Below, in pieces: positions 55,112 through 64,000 of a DNA stretch of 64,000 bases; positions within the stretch are counted from its first letter, which is position 1; each line of letters opens with the position of its first letter. The stretch is taken from positions 1 through 64,000 of the forward strand of contig JAJFKX010000004.1 of NCBI GenBank assembly GCA_021772985.1, in the 5' to 3' direction. The DNA comes from Gammaproteobacteria bacterium (GTDB lineage: Bacteria > Pseudomonadota > Gammaproteobacteria > Xanthomonadales > Wenzhouxiangellaceae). The notes beneath the pieces were generated by a model, which saw only the letters and a list, made by a program, of their open reading frames with translations, was not told the origin of the DNA and ran no database searches. The translations under genes and the position numbers were made by a program.

Positions 55112-56056
55112 TCAGCACTCCTGCTCAACTGTGGGTTGCTCAACCAGCATCTCCAGCATCACCGCCATGCGCACAAATACACCATAATATACTTGTTGCA
55201 TGACCAGTGACTGCGGCCCATTCAGCACTTCACTGGCAATTTCCACACCACGATTCACCGGCCCTGGATGTAATACCCTGCAATCCTCGCCGGCAAGCGA
55301 CAGGCGGTCCTCGGTTAATCCCCAGCGACGGTAATAGCTGTTGTTATCTGGAATTTCCAGTTCTGAGATACGTTCTTTCTGAATGCGCAACATCATGATT
55401 GCATCGGCGCCGGGAATAGCACTATCAAAATCATCAAATTCGACCAGATTACCGGGCGGCATTGGCCTGATTTGCATTTCCGGTGGAGCCGCCAGACGCA
55501 CTTCAGCGGCGCCCAGCATATTCAACAGTGCGATATTGGATCGCGCAACCCGCGAATGCCTTAGGTCACCGGCAATCACTATGGTTTTACCGGCGACCTC
55601 ACCCAAAGCTTCCCGTAAGGTATAGGCATCCAGCAAAGCCTGGGTCGGATGTGCATGAACACCATCACCTGCATTGATGATGTGCGCACCCGCTGGTGCT
55701 ACTTCAACCAGCTGATGGGGTGAGCCTACCTGCGGATGACGCAAACAAAACAACCTGATACCCATCGCGCACAGGTTGTGAAAAGTGTCGGCCAGACTTT
55801 CGCCCTTAGTAACGGAGCTGACCTGGGATTGCACATTGATCACATGCATGCCCAACTGCTTGGCAGCCAACTCTAGCGCCACCCGGGTTCGGGTGGAAGC
55901 CTCATAAAATAAATTAACCATCGCAATGCCTTCAAGAGGCCGCAACGGCATTTGTTTACGCAAACGATCAGTGCAGGCAAACAACCGCATCACTGTCGCA
56001 CTGTTTAATGATGCAATATCAATCAGGTGCTGCATATTGGGTAAATTATTGCTCAC
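55112..56056 (-). CDS. pyrB: Aspartate carbamoyltransferase catalytic subunit
   Basis: Makes N-carbamoyl-aspartate in pyrimidine synthesis. The carbamoyl-phosphate site FYEASTRTRVALELAAKQLG, GESLADTF, the RHPQVGSPHQL loop, GDGVHAHPTQALLD and HPGPVNRGVEIAS are all present in 314 residues. It starts with GTG 56056 overlapping ruvX by 11 bases, with ATG 56035 as an alternative. The usual gammaproteobacterial neighbours pyrR and pyrC-like genes are absent; thiS follows instead. Confidence 0.95.
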   Translation of the reverse strand: MSNNLPNMQHLIDIASLNSATVMRLFACTDRLRKQMPLRPLEGIAMVNLFYEASTRTRVALELAAKQLGMHVINVQSQVSSVTKGESLADTFHNLCAMGIRLFCLRHPQVGSPHQLVEVAPAGAHIINAGDGVHAHPTQALLDAYTLREALGEVAGKTIVIAGDLRHSRVARSNIALLNMLGAAEVRLAAPPEMQIRPMPPGNLVEFDDFDSAIPGADAIMMLRIQKERISELEIPDNNSYYRRWGLTEDRLSLAGEDCRVLHPGPVNRGVEIASEVLNGPQSLVMQQVYYGVFVRMAVMLEMLVEQPTVEQEC

Positions 56057-56474
56057 TCATCCAGGATTCAAGAATTATGCACGCTGCCACTGCATCCAAT
56101 TGGCGGGCTTGTTTGGCTTTGGCCTTACCTTGCTTTCGCGCTTCGGCAAAGTGCGATTCGGCTGCTTTGGATGTCAATCGCTCATCATGCATTTCAACCT
56201 TTATATGATACCGCGAGGACACTGCTGCTGAGAACTGCTCGGCTGCTTTGGTCATTTCTGATGCTGCACCATCAGCATGCAGAGGCCTGCCGACCACAAT
56301 AATATTGGGCCGCCACTCCTTGACCATTTGATCCAACCGATTCCAGTCCGGTTCGCCTTTGCTGCAACGCAGCACTGCCAACGGCCGAGCAATGCCGGTC
56401 AATGCCTGACCAATGGCAACACCAATCCGTGCAAAACCAAAATCCAGCGCCAGCCAGATACCCGTTGCTGCCAT
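56046..56474 (-). CDS. ruvX: Putative pre-16S rRNA nuclease / Holliday junction resolvase-like protein
   Basis: YqgF/RuvX family, RNase H-like fold. 142 residues with LALDFGFARIGVAIG (first catalytic Asp), IIVVGRPLHADG, MHDERLTSKAAE (Glu/Arg loop) and KQARQLDAVAACIIL (last Asp). Processing of 16S rRNA ends is the best-supported role in the family. It lies between yqgE and pyrB as in many gammaproteobacteria. Confidence 0.94.
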   Translation of the reverse strand: MAATGIWLALDFGFARIGVAIGQALTGIARPLAVLRCSKGEPDWNRLDQMVKEWRPNIIVVGRPLHADGAASEMTKAAEQFSAAVSSRYHIKVEMHDERLTSKAAESHFAEARKQGKAKAKQARQLDAVAACIILESWMSEQ

Positions 56475-56501
56475 TAGCGTGTTGTGAAATAACTATTCAA
56501 A

Positions 56502-57080
56502 TCAAGCATGCCCACCGGTCATACTCAACTGATTCAGATTGACACCGATACTGTCCAGTGCTTTTTTCCAGCGCTGATCAAGCGGCGCATGAAAAATGAT
56601 GGCCTTGTCAGCATCAGCATTAAGCCAGGCATTCTCACGCAATTCCTCTTCCAGCTGACCAGCCGCCCAACTGGCATAACCTAGTGCAATTAGAAAATTG
56701 TCAGGCCCCTCACCTTTGGCCATATCGATCAGAACATCGCGGGAAGTGGTCAGAAACAGCCCATCCGTCAATTTGATGCTGGATTCCCATTGTGATTCGG
56801 GCCCTTGCGGATGACCATCGTGGAGTACAAAGCCCCGTTCCGGCTGCACGGGTCCACCATGCAATACAATGGTTTCACCAACTTTCGGATTATCGCACTC
56901 AATTTCCATTTGCGAAAAAATATCGCCCAACTGCATTTCTGTAGCATGGTTGATATTGATACCCAGTGCTCCGTCAGCATTGTGCTGGCACAACAATGTA
57001 ACACCACGCTTGAAGTTGGGGTCTTCCAATCCCGGCATCGCAATCAAAAATCGTTGGTTGAGGTATTCACCTTGCATCAT
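56502..57080 (-). CDS. yqgE: YqgE/AlgH family protein
   Basis: About 192 residues, with YLNQRFLIAMPGLEDPNFKRGVTLLCQHN, GALGININHATEMQLG, VLHGGPVQPERGFVLH and LIALGYASWAAGQLEEELRENAWL, all YqgE hallmarks. Function is unsettled; it is named AlgH in pseudomonads for an effect on alginate. ATG 57080 or 57077 is preferred to the open-frame start at 57140. It is the usual upstream partner of ruvX. Confidence 0.93.
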   Translation of the reverse strand: MMQGEYLNQRFLIAMPGLEDPNFKRGVTLLCQHNADGALGININHATEMQLGDIFSQMEIECDNPKVGETIVLHGGPVQPERGFVLHDGHPQGPESQWESSIKLTDGLFLTTSRDVLIDMAKGEGPDNFLIALGYASWAAGQLEEELRENAWLNADADKAIIFHAPLDQRWKKALDSIGVNLNQLSMTGGHA

Positions 57081-57159
57081 ATTTTGGCTCTGTGAGCTAT
57101 CCAAGTATCTGGCAAGATGTGGTGGCCTTCTAGAATACATACAAGCCAGTGTTTATATC

Positions 57160-58632
57160 TTACGCCACATCACTCAAAGATTCTTTTGAAATTGCTTCAG
57201 CTCCGTACCAGTGCAGACTATGCGCCAGACCGGCAACCTGCCCAAGCAACAACATTGACGGTGATTTTATCTGATTATTACGTGCGGTTTCAGGTAAATC
57301 ATGTAACACACCGGTGATCACACGCTGATTACTGCGACTGCCATTTTCTACTAGTGCAAACGGCGTATTTGGATTTTTTCCGTGCGCCAGTAATCGATCA
57401 CGTAACAGTGATAATTGCCCAACCCCCATATACACCGCCAATGTTTGATTGTCATCAGCGAGCGCCGCCCAATCCAGTCGATCCATGGAATCCTGGCAGT
57501 GTGCCGTTACCAGACGTACCGACTGGGCATAATCCCGATGGGTCAACGGCACCCCGGCATAAGCACCACATGCCATTGCCGCAGATATTCCCGGCACTAC
57601 CGCAAATTCAATGTCATGCTGACGCAATACCTGTAACTCTTCTCCACCTCGGCCGAATACAAACGGATCACCACCTTTTAAACGGACAACACGCTTCCCG
57701 GCCTGAGCTTCACGTATCAGAATCTGATGTATCTGATTTTGGGTTGTCTCGTGCTGGCCGGCGCGTTTGGCGACCAAAATGCGTTCAGCATCCCGCCTTG
57801 CCAGTTCCAGCACCTCGTCACTGACCAGCCGATCATGCACGATGACATCAGCCTGCTGCAATTCCCGCAGTGCCTGAATGGTCAACAAACCTGGATCACC
57901 AGGGCCGGCCCCTACCAAAATCACCTTGCCTGGCTTAGGCTGTTTGATCAGCTGCATACCCGTTGCTGCCAGCGAGCGTGATAACAATTGTTCTGCTTCG
58001 CTTAACTGTCGTGCTTTAACCAGTTCGGAAAATTCACTGTCGAGTAACTGATCGTACCATTGCCGGCGTTTGCCAACATCCGGCAATGCCTGTTTGATAC
58101 GTTCCCGCCATTCACTCAGCAGGCCGGCTGCCTGACCAACAGACTCATCCAATAACAGCTCCAGTTTTGCGCGCATCCGTCGCGCCATAACCGGCGCCAC
58201 TCCAGCGCTGGAGATGGCTGCCTGTATAGGACCTCGCTGCAGTACTGCCGGCACCTGGAATTGGGTCAATTCCAAATCATCAACTACATTCGTAAATACC
58301 CGGCAACGTTTGCCCAATGCTGCCGTATAACGATTCAAATCTTTATTATCAGTGGCCGCAATCACCAGCCATGCCTGTTGCACGGCACGCTGCAAACGCC
58401 AACGGCCATACCATCCGGCAACGCCTGATAACAACACATTCTGCCGCAGCACATTAATATGTTGTGCACTTGCCCATTGTTGTACAGCAGGCGTTGTGTG
58501 GCGGGCCAGCACCTGTATATCTGCTCCAGTATCCAGTAATGCTGCAATTTTACGTTCAGCCACCAGGCCACCACCAATCACCAAAACCCGGCGATCGCGC
58601 AAATCAGCAAATATTGGATAAAGCCTGTTCAT
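57160..58632 (-). CDS. cysG: Siroheme synthase CysG (fused)
   Basis: 490 residues joining precorrin-2 dehydrogenase/ferrochelatase and uroporphyrinogen III methyltransferase. N-terminal half: RRVLVIGGGLVAERKIAAL (NAD site), TNVVDDLELTQFQVPA, ISSAGVAPVMARRMRAKLE. C-terminal half: ILVGAGPGDPGLLTIQALREL, HDRLVSDEVL and RLKGGDPFVFGRGGEE. It makes siroheme for sulfite and nitrite reductases. It may start the long minus-strand run towards yqgE (80 bases on), and it faces the cysB-like gene with a 149-base spacer. Confidence 0.96.
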   Translation of the reverse strand: MNRLYPIFADLRDRRVLVIGGGLVAERKIAALLDTGADIQVLARHTTPAVQQWASAQHINVLRQNVLLSGVAGWYGRWRLQRAVQQAWLVIAATDNKDLNRYTAALGKRCRVFTNVVDDLELTQFQVPAVLQRGPIQAAISSAGVAPVMARRMRAKLELLLDESVGQAAGLLSEWRERIKQALPDVGKRRQWYDQLLDSEFSELVKARQLSEAEQLLSRSLAATGMQLIKQPKPGKVILVGAGPGDPGLLTIQALRELQQADVIVHDRLVSDEVLELARRDAERILVAKRAGQHETTQNQIHQILIREAQAGKRVVRLKGGDPFVFGRGGEELQVLRQHDIEFAVVPGISAAMACGAYAGVPLTHRDYAQSVRLVTAHCQDSMDRLDWAALADDNQTLAVYMGVGQLSLLRDRLLAHGKNPNTPFALVENGSRSNQRVITGVLHDLPETARNNQIKSPSMLLLGQVAGLAHSLHWYGAEAISKESLSDVA

Positions 58633-58781
58633 CAGATCAAAATAGGCGCCTCATCAGTATAAGAAAAATGAACATCGCTTGGCTGCTTATAACCAAACGT
58701 TATATCAAACATCATCACAGTAGTGGTGCTTATCTCATGAACGAATTATGCTTACCACCAGTAAATAATTGATAGCCATCA

Positions 58782-59774
58782 ATGACCCTGACCCAACTTC
58801 GTTACCTGGTAGCCATTGCTGATGCCGGCCTGAACATTACCCAGGCGGCTGAACGCGTGTTTGCTACCCAACCCGGCCTGTCCAAACAACTGCGCCATTT
58901 GGAAGATGAACTCGGTCTGCAAATGTTTTCACGCAGTGGCCGCAGTCTGGAAGCAGTTACTCCCGCAGGTGCATTGGTTATCGAACGCGCCCGCAAGATA
59001 ATTGATGAAGCTGAAAGTATTCGTGCACTGGCCGCCAATATGCGGCACGAATCAACCGGCGAGTTGCGAATCGCAACCACCCATACCCAGGCGCGCTTTG
59101 TACTGCCACCAGCCATCGCCAAACTCAAACATGAGTTCCCTGACGTCAATATCCACCTGATGCCCGGTGGTGATGCAGAGCTGCTGGAACTGCTGCATCG
59201 TGATGAAATCGACATGGCTATTATGAGTGGTACCAGCAGTCCACCGTCAGGCTATATTGCTGTTCCAGTATTTGACTGGGAACGGGTGATCATGATGCCC
59301 AATACGCATCCATTAACCGATGTGGGAGATGATATTACCCTCTCACAACTGGCAGACTATCCTTTGGTCAGTTATGAATCTGCCACATCCCCGGACTCAT
59401 CATTGCGCAAAGCTTTCGCGGCAATTGAATTGGCGCCTCGGATTGCCTGTACGGCCCGCGATGCAGACCTGATTAAAACCTATGTTCGTGCTGGTTTGGG
59501 TGTGGGTATTCTGGCGGAAATGGCGATTCTGCCTGAAGACAGAGCCGATCTGGAATTACGCTGCATAGACAACCTGCTGCCAACCTGTACAACCTGGATA
59601 CTGGTGCGTCAGGATCGTTTGTTACGCGAATACGCTTTGGCATTTATCAGTGGTCTGGCGCCTCAGATAGAACGCAAAAAATTGCCCCGCATGCTTAACC
59701 CTGATGAACCTGATCAATTTCCAGCGCCATTTCACTGGCGCGACCTGCATGGCTCAAATTGCCCAAATAGCTAG
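58782..59774 (+). CDS. cysB: CysB-family LysR transcription regulator
   Basis: 330 residues. Winged helix-turn-helix at the N-terminus (LNITQAAERVFATQPGLSKQLRHLEDELGLQMFSRSGR), then the periplasmic-binding-like effector domain with TTHTQARFVLPPAI and TYVRAGLGVGILAEMA, as in CysB/Cbl. CysB activates sulfur assimilation when N-acetylserine or thiosulfate signals change. Its position next to cysG suits control of siroheme or sulfur genes. CysB or Cbl cannot be told apart firmly. Confidence 0.92.
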   Translation: MTLTQLRYLVAIADAGLNITQAAERVFATQPGLSKQLRHLEDELGLQMFSRSGRSLEAVTPAGALVIERARKIIDEAESIRALAANMRHESTGELRIATTHTQARFVLPPAIAKLKHEFPDVNIHLMPGGDAELLELLHRDEIDMAIMSGTSSPPSGYIAVPVFDWERVIMMPNTHPLTDVGDDITLSQLADYPLVSYESATSPDSSLRKAFAAIELAPRIACTARDADLIKTYVRAGLGVGILAEMAILPEDRADLELRCIDNLLPTCTTWILVRQDRLLREYALAFISGLAPQIERKKLPRMLNPDEPDQFPAPFHWRDLHGSNCPNS

Positions 59775-59826
59775 ACAGCAACAATACCTAACTGCATAGA
59801 CTTTAATCTATAAGTGACCTATTTAT

Positions 59827-60360
59827 ATGCTCAGCTATCGCAAAGCAAAATTCAGTGATGCAGAACAAATTGGATTGCTGCATGCCGACAGCTGGAAACG
59901 TCATTATCGGGGAATGCTGGAAGATGATTTTCTTGACCATCGGGCCGCTAGCAACCGGATACAGGTTTGGCTGACCCGCCTGGATAATCCTGCCGCTAAC
60001 CAATGGGTTTTGCTGGCCGAAGAAGACAGCAGATTATTGGGTTTTATTTGTGTTTACAGCAAGGATGACCCAACCTGGGGTTCCTTGATTGATAACCTGC
60101 ACGTGGCACACAACAGTCAGGGCAAAGGCATCGGCACCTGGTTAATGATGCAGGCACGCTGTTGGCTGGAAGATCATTTTGCCGGTACCGGTGTGTACCT
60201 ATGGGTTATGCAGGATAATCCTTCCGCCCGCCGATTTTACGAGATGCTCGGTGCCAGCGAGCAAGATACTGTTGATAAACCCAACCCTGCAGGTGGCGGA
60301 TCGGCTTTTAATTGCCGCTATAGCTGGGCAACCCCTGGCGATATTATCGTTGCTGCATAG
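59827..60360 (+). CDS. GNAT N-acetyltransferase
   Basis: 177 residues. The acetyl-CoA loop is LHVAHNSQGKGIGTWLM (Q/RxxGxG/A core as QGKGIG), with LWVMQDNPSARRFYEMLGA as the closing segment. Substrate unknown. It lies 52 bases after the cysB-like gene on the same strand, perhaps cotranscribed. Confidence 0.88.
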   Translation: MLSYRKAKFSDAEQIGLLHADSWKRHYRGMLEDDFLDHRAASNRIQVWLTRLDNPAANQWVLLAEEDSRLLGFICVYSKDDPTWGSLIDNLHVAHNSQGKGIGTWLMMQARCWLEDHFAGTGVYLWVMQDNPSARRFYEMLGASEQDTVDKPNPAGGGSAFNCRYSWATPGDIIVAA

Positions 60361-60418
60361 CAGCATGCATACCCGTTAATCGACCAGGACACATGGCACA
60401 TAGTGACAACGATGCTAT

Positions 60419-60452
60419 ATGCCGCCTGCACTCAATTGAGTACAGGCGGCAT
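60419..60452. terminator. Long perfect stem-loop between convergent genes
   Basis: ATGCCGCCTG at 60419-60428 pairs with CAGGCGGCAT at 60443-60452. The interior ACTCAATTGAGT is itself a perfect palindrome, so nearly all 34 bases can pair apart from one C/A mismatch. There is no U tract. It fits a bidirectional terminator between the GNAT gene and the large VWA gene. Confidence 0.6.
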
Positions 60453-60482
60453 GGAAAACCTGCCAGTATTACAAAATAGCAG

Positions 60483-63400
60483 TCACGGGCGTTGCGACCT
60501 TAACCAAAAAATGATGGCCAGAATCAGTGCCAAAGCCAATGCTATCAAAAGTATCAAAATGATCAGCCATAGCTTGGATTGCAGTATATCCAGCAAGTCG
60601 CCATTATCAGCAGACGAGTTACTGCTATCTGCCGGGCGTGGCTCAATATCCAATTCATCAAGCGGATCCGATCCTTGACCAACCTCGGCACCATCTGGAA
60701 TATTATCGCCATCGCTGTCCGCAATATTCGGATTGGCGCCAGCGTTCCATTCACCTACATTATCCAAACCATCAAGGTCGGGATCCTGGTTGCTATCGGC
60801 ACGGTTAGGATCTGTCCCGTATATAATTTCCCAGATATCAGGCACTTTGTCATTGTCTGAATCTATCCCTGCCTGTTGGTCATCAGCAGGGTCACGTGGA
60901 TCCAATCTGAGTTTGATCTCAACTCCATCCAGTGCGCCACCAGCATCGGTATCCCTTACTCTTGGGTCAGTGTGGTTGTAACGTTCAACAATGTTTCTGG
61001 CACCATCACGATCGGGATCACCGAACGCGTCTGCTGAGCCGATCACAAAGCCGTGCAACTGTTCCCAAAGATCAGGTAAACGGTCGGCATCTGCATCCCG
61101 GTAAGGAACAAACAATCCTTGCTCTGCTACTCTGCGGAACGCAGCTCCGGCATTCGAGGTTCCCCTAGCGCGAACCTCAATTGAATATCCGCCACCGAGA
61201 ACAGGGACAAACACCCCGGTATACAGACCATCTCCTGCTGTTGCATCCGGCCTGTTGCCATCGTCCTTGAGTGCTACCCCATATGGGCGGTTGTCTGAAT
61301 CAATAAAGGCAGCTTCCAGCTGTGCGTTACGAATCGGTGCGGTGTCGCTGACTGACGCCATCACCACAACTTCTTGATCAACTTCAAGTTGCTGCTGCGG
61401 TGTCAGAATAAACGCATCAACAGTCAGGGTGCTTTCACCATCAAGACTGGCAACATAGGGAACCAATGATTTCTTGCTGAAGACCTCAATACTCCAAAAA
61501 CCCGGCTTCGGCAAAGGGAAGTGATACACAATATGCCGATTGGACGAGCGAATATCAGCGCCAGCATAATTGGCATCAACACGAACACCATCCGGATCCA
61601 CTAACACAACATCCAAAGGATCACTGGGATCGGTCCAATTAACCGACAATGTCGCGTTTTTCAGATCGTCAATCAAGAAAGCTGTCTCAGGATCATCTTC
61701 CAGCAAAATTTTCGGACCATGCCGCAGCGCTGCAAACGCGCCAGGCGGAAATTGCACGCCAAGCCGATTAATATTGACATTTATAATACTGTCGTTGGGT
61801 TGCTCGATTGGAGTTGACTCAATAATTTGTCGCGGCGGAGAGGCCACATGTGACGATTGCCAGACACGTTGGTTATTGCGCACCAACTCACCAGCGGTAC
61901 GATAAGCATCCGGCAATCTGTTAACCAATGAGAGCTCTCCTGCTGCCTTGGCATAGGCTGACGACATCAGCGGTAAGTTAAATGCCATCTCTGCAACATC
62001 CTCTGGGTCCAGAGCCACATGAATATGGTGCCCACGCTCACCAAGATCAGCATCGATATCCTGCATCAGCGATGATGCATCGGGACCAACAGATATACCG
62101 AAAATATAGGTGTCGTCATATACGCCGCCATTTTGGAACTTATCTTTAAGCGGATCAGATGGTGGTGGCGAATAGCCAAGCCCTGCAGGTGGACCATCCC
62201 AGAACGGTGGCGTATTTTCCAAACCATCTGAAATAACCACTATTGCTTTCACCGCACTGTTATCGGTAATCGCATCAATCAACTGCTGACCTTCTTCCAG
62301 CCCAAGACCTACGGAGGTGGCACCACCGGGCATCAGACCATCAATCAGATTACTCACCGCTTCACGGTTGGTGTCATTGGACATCAGCGGTGCTGGTGTC
62401 AGCTTATCGCTGGTGCTGGAAAACCAGGCAGCACCGATCTGTTCACTGTCCTGGGTTACGTTGATCAGCAGTGCCGCTGCTGCCTGTGCGGAGGTCATTT
62501 TTTCGAAATCACGCATACTGCCGGAGCGATCCATCACAAAAATCTGGTGCGCCAATGGACGCGGTTCATATCTGAGCGACCCGGTACGTTGTGCGGTCAG
62601 TGTTTGACCGCAGAGGGTCGTGCTCACTTCAAGATCGAACAAAATCTCACCAGGAGTTGGTGGGTTCGGTGCCTGTACCAGCAACCAATATTCATTCTGC
62701 ACCCGCCAAACATTGATAATGGTTGCCGAGGTTAACGGTGGAGTGGCAATCGAACCGATCGAAACAGAGAAATCCCCAATATCCAGTTCACGCACAACCG
62801 GGTCCATGGCTACCCGCACATAAAACTTTTCCGGCGAACTCGGCGCGCCGACTGGAATGATTTCACCCGGGCTGAATGCTGTCGCAGCTCGTGGCCGGGT
62901 TAGATTGAAACCGAGATCTGTTTGCAAAGTACCGTTAGTGGTGCTTTCAAAGCCTGTGCGATCGCGTGCATGGATAGTAAAAGCCGTTGTCGCATCTAAC
63001 GACAGTTGCGTGCAGGAAAGCTCAGCACGATACATATAACCGCCCATTTCAATCATCGGTGTTTTATCCGTCGAACCGCTGATTTGCACCCAAACCGAAG
63101 GATCCGGGTGATCACTACGGATTGATTGTGCAATCCCATAGCGGCCACGATTGTCATAGACAGTGGCGGTGACTTCGAAGTCACGGGTTTCATTGCCTGC
63201 ATCGGGCAACACCCTGGTGTCGACAAATTCAATCCGTGGCACCACCGGCGTAGCCGTTTCATCTGGCGTTGCCGTCCAACTCTCGCCGGGGTTATCAGTA
63301 TTGCGATAAACCGCTGCTGCACCGGATTCAACAGTGTTGTGCATAGAACCACCAACAATCAGATCAAGGTCACCATCATTATCAAGGTCACCCACATCTG

Positions 63401-64000
63401 TGGATAAACGAAACAGCATGTCATCAGCTGCAGTCTGTTGTCCCACGCCTGATCCGGATGATGCATTCGCACCCAGCGGTGACGCGGTAGTCTCCACAAA
63501 ATTTCCGGAATTTTGCAGTGAAAACACCCGGATATCACCACCCAGGTGGAAATCAATCATCACTACATCCATTTGTCCGTCACCATCAAAATCAGCCTGC
63601 CGGGAATCATAGGTAGACCAGGATTCGCTACCGGGCATTTTGGCAAATGTGTTGAAACCAGGACCAAACAGAACCCCTTCATTGGCTCGCTGTTGTGCTG
63701 TACCCCGTTCTGAATAACCGAGCACAACATCCAAAGCACCGTCACCATCCATATCAAGAATGTCTTCAACCGTGGCCGGCCCACTGCAATTAGAACTCGG
63801 ATTACCGGTATCGCAGGTTCCTGGGTATTCCAGTTTTTCGTCAAGGACAAACTGGCTGCCGTCCCATCTATACAATCGATTATCTTCAGATCCGACCGCA
63901 CCTCCACCGGTAAGCGCCAGATCGAGATCACCATCCCAATCGTAATCTGCAAGAAATACAGAATGCGTATCTGCTGCATCACCGGCATCAACTTCCTGAA
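60483..64000 (-). CDS. Large exported FG-GAP/VWA/calcium-repeat protein with C-terminal membrane anchor (5' end outside window)
   Basis: At least 1172 codons; the frame runs off the window's right edge. In order from the visible N-terminus: FG-GAP/VCBS repeats with calcium loops (LADYDWDGDLDLALTG, LDMDGDGALDVVLG, ADFDGDGQMDVVMID, GDLDNDGDLDLIVGG), a beta region, then a von Willebrand A domain with an intact MIDAS (DRSGS, the Thr of GGATSVGLGL, and VVISDG). A beta-sandwich part and a choice-like GDGLYTGVFVPVLGGGYSIEVRA follow, then thrombospondin-type-3-like repeats (DSDNDKVPD, DPDLDGLDN, DSDGDNIPDGAEVG). A Ser/Asp linker leads to a 25-residue membrane helix and a basic end (WLRSQRP). It is probably anchored facing the periplasm or surface and binds calcium or metal and ligand. 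Function unknown. Confidence 0.85.
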   Translation of the reverse strand, partial: QEVDAGDAADTHSVFLADYDWDGDLDLALTGGGAVGSEDNRLYRWDGSQFVLDEKLEYPGTCDTGNPSSNCSGPATVEDILDMDGDGALDVVLGYSERGTAQQRANEGVLFGPGFNTFAKMPGSESWSTYDSRQADFDGDGQMDVVMIDFHLGGDIRVFSLQNSGNFVETTASPLGANASSGSGVGQQTAADDMLFRLSTDVGDLDNDGDLDLIVGGSMHNTVESGAAAVYRNTDNPGESWTATPDETATPVVPRIEFVDTRVLPDAGNETRDFEVTATVYDNRGRYGIAQSIRSDHPDPSVWVQISGSTDKTPMIEMGGYMYRAELSCTQLSLDATTAFTIHARDRTGFESTTNGTLQTDLGFNLTRPRAATAFSPGEIIPVGAPSSPEKFYVRVAMDPVVRELDIGDFSVSIGSIATPPLTSATIINVWRVQNEYWLLVQAPNPPTPGEILFDLEVSTTLCGQTLTAQRTGSLRYEPRPLAHQIFVMDRSGSMRDFEKMTSAQAAAALLINVTQDSEQIGAAWFSSTSDKLTPAPLMSNDTNREAVSNLIDGLMPGGATSVGLGLEEGQQLIDAITDNSAVKAIVVISDGLENTPPFWDGPPAGLGYSPPPSDPLKDKFQNGGVYDDTYIFGISVGPDASSLMQDIDADLGERGHHIHVALDPEDVAEMAFNLPLMSSAYAKAAGELSLVNRLPDAYRTAGELVRNNQRVWQSSHVASPPRQIIESTPIEQPNDSIINVNINRLGVQFPPGAFAALRHGPKILLEDDPETAFLIDDLKNATLSVNWTDPSDPLDVVLVDPDGVRVDANYAGADIRSSNRHIVYHFPLPKPGFWSIEVFSKKSLVPYVASLDGESTLTVDAFILTPQQQLEVDQEVVVMASVSDTAPIRNAQLEAAFIDSDNRPYGVALKDDGNRPDATAGDGLYTGVFVPVLGGGYSIEVRARGTSNAGAAFRRVAEQGLFVPYRDADADRLPDLWEQLHGFVIGSADAFGDPDRDGARNIVERYNHTDPRVRDTDAGGALDGVEIKLRLDPRDPADDQQAGIDSDNDKVPDIWEIIYGTDPNRADSNQDPDLDGLDNVGEWNAGANPNIADSDGDNIPDGAEVGQGSDPLDELDIEPRPADSSNSSADNGDLLDILQSKLWLIILILLIALALALILAIIFWLRSQRP

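Overview
The window reads as chromosomal DNA of a gammaproteobacterium. It carries a bioBFHCD biotin operon with bioH and bioC in the cluster, the yqgE-ruvX-pyrB order, a fused cysG, NhaB, FeoAB, DUF1456 and DUF3622 proteins, and a TonB-dependent receptor. The genus cannot be fixed from sequence alone. About 50 genes are packed tightly in short runs. No rRNA, tRNA, CRISPR array or prophage was seen.

Left end (1-8.3 kb), AT-richer than the rest. It holds the C-terminal part of an integron-type integrase that may be frameshifted, and a toxin/antitoxin pair bracketed by 29-bp inverted repeats. Next come trmL and comF, then divergently bioB-bioF-bioH-bioC-bioD with overlapping genes. Two near-identical 121-bp repeats with inverted ends follow, then a small methyltransferase gene.

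8.3-24.7 kb is the accessory-looking part. It contains a 2364-residue secreted beta-helix protein with a huge glycine-rich block and three 98-residue repeats. A small membrane-protein gene is split by an in-frame TAA. DUF1456, DUF3622 and DUF1772 proteins follow. A six-CxxCH cytochrome has a P460-like N-terminus. There is also a truncated patatin, a cysteine-rich secreted orphan, a GNAT enzyme, a four-helix membrane protein and Dps.

24.7-44.3 kb is envelope and housekeeping: an AmpD-like amidase, exported amidohydrolase, DUF2333 protein, S9 peptidase, DegQ-like protease, HNH endonuclease with a 5'-3' exonuclease, a beta-propeller protein, Nudix, MAPEG, isoaspartyl peptidase, MATE pump, FeoAB behind a Fur-box-like palindrome, and a TonB-dependent receptor.

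44.5-60.4 kb is core metabolism. On the minus strand metK-ahcY-metF forms most of a methyl cycle. Divergently, nhaB, a small protein, a Rieske protein and ilvE follow. A long minus-strand run then reads cysG-yqgE-ruvX-pyrB-thiS-thiG-trmB-permease, with a cysB-like regulator divergent from cysG. The window ends inside a large exported protein with FG-GAP, VWA and calcium-repeat regions and a C-terminal membrane anchor.

No complete, clearly new multi-gene system was found. The best leads are the P460-like/multiheme cytochrome with its orphan neighbours, the giant glycine-rich protein, the repeat-bracketed toxin/antitoxin pair, and several compact regulatory or termination structures.
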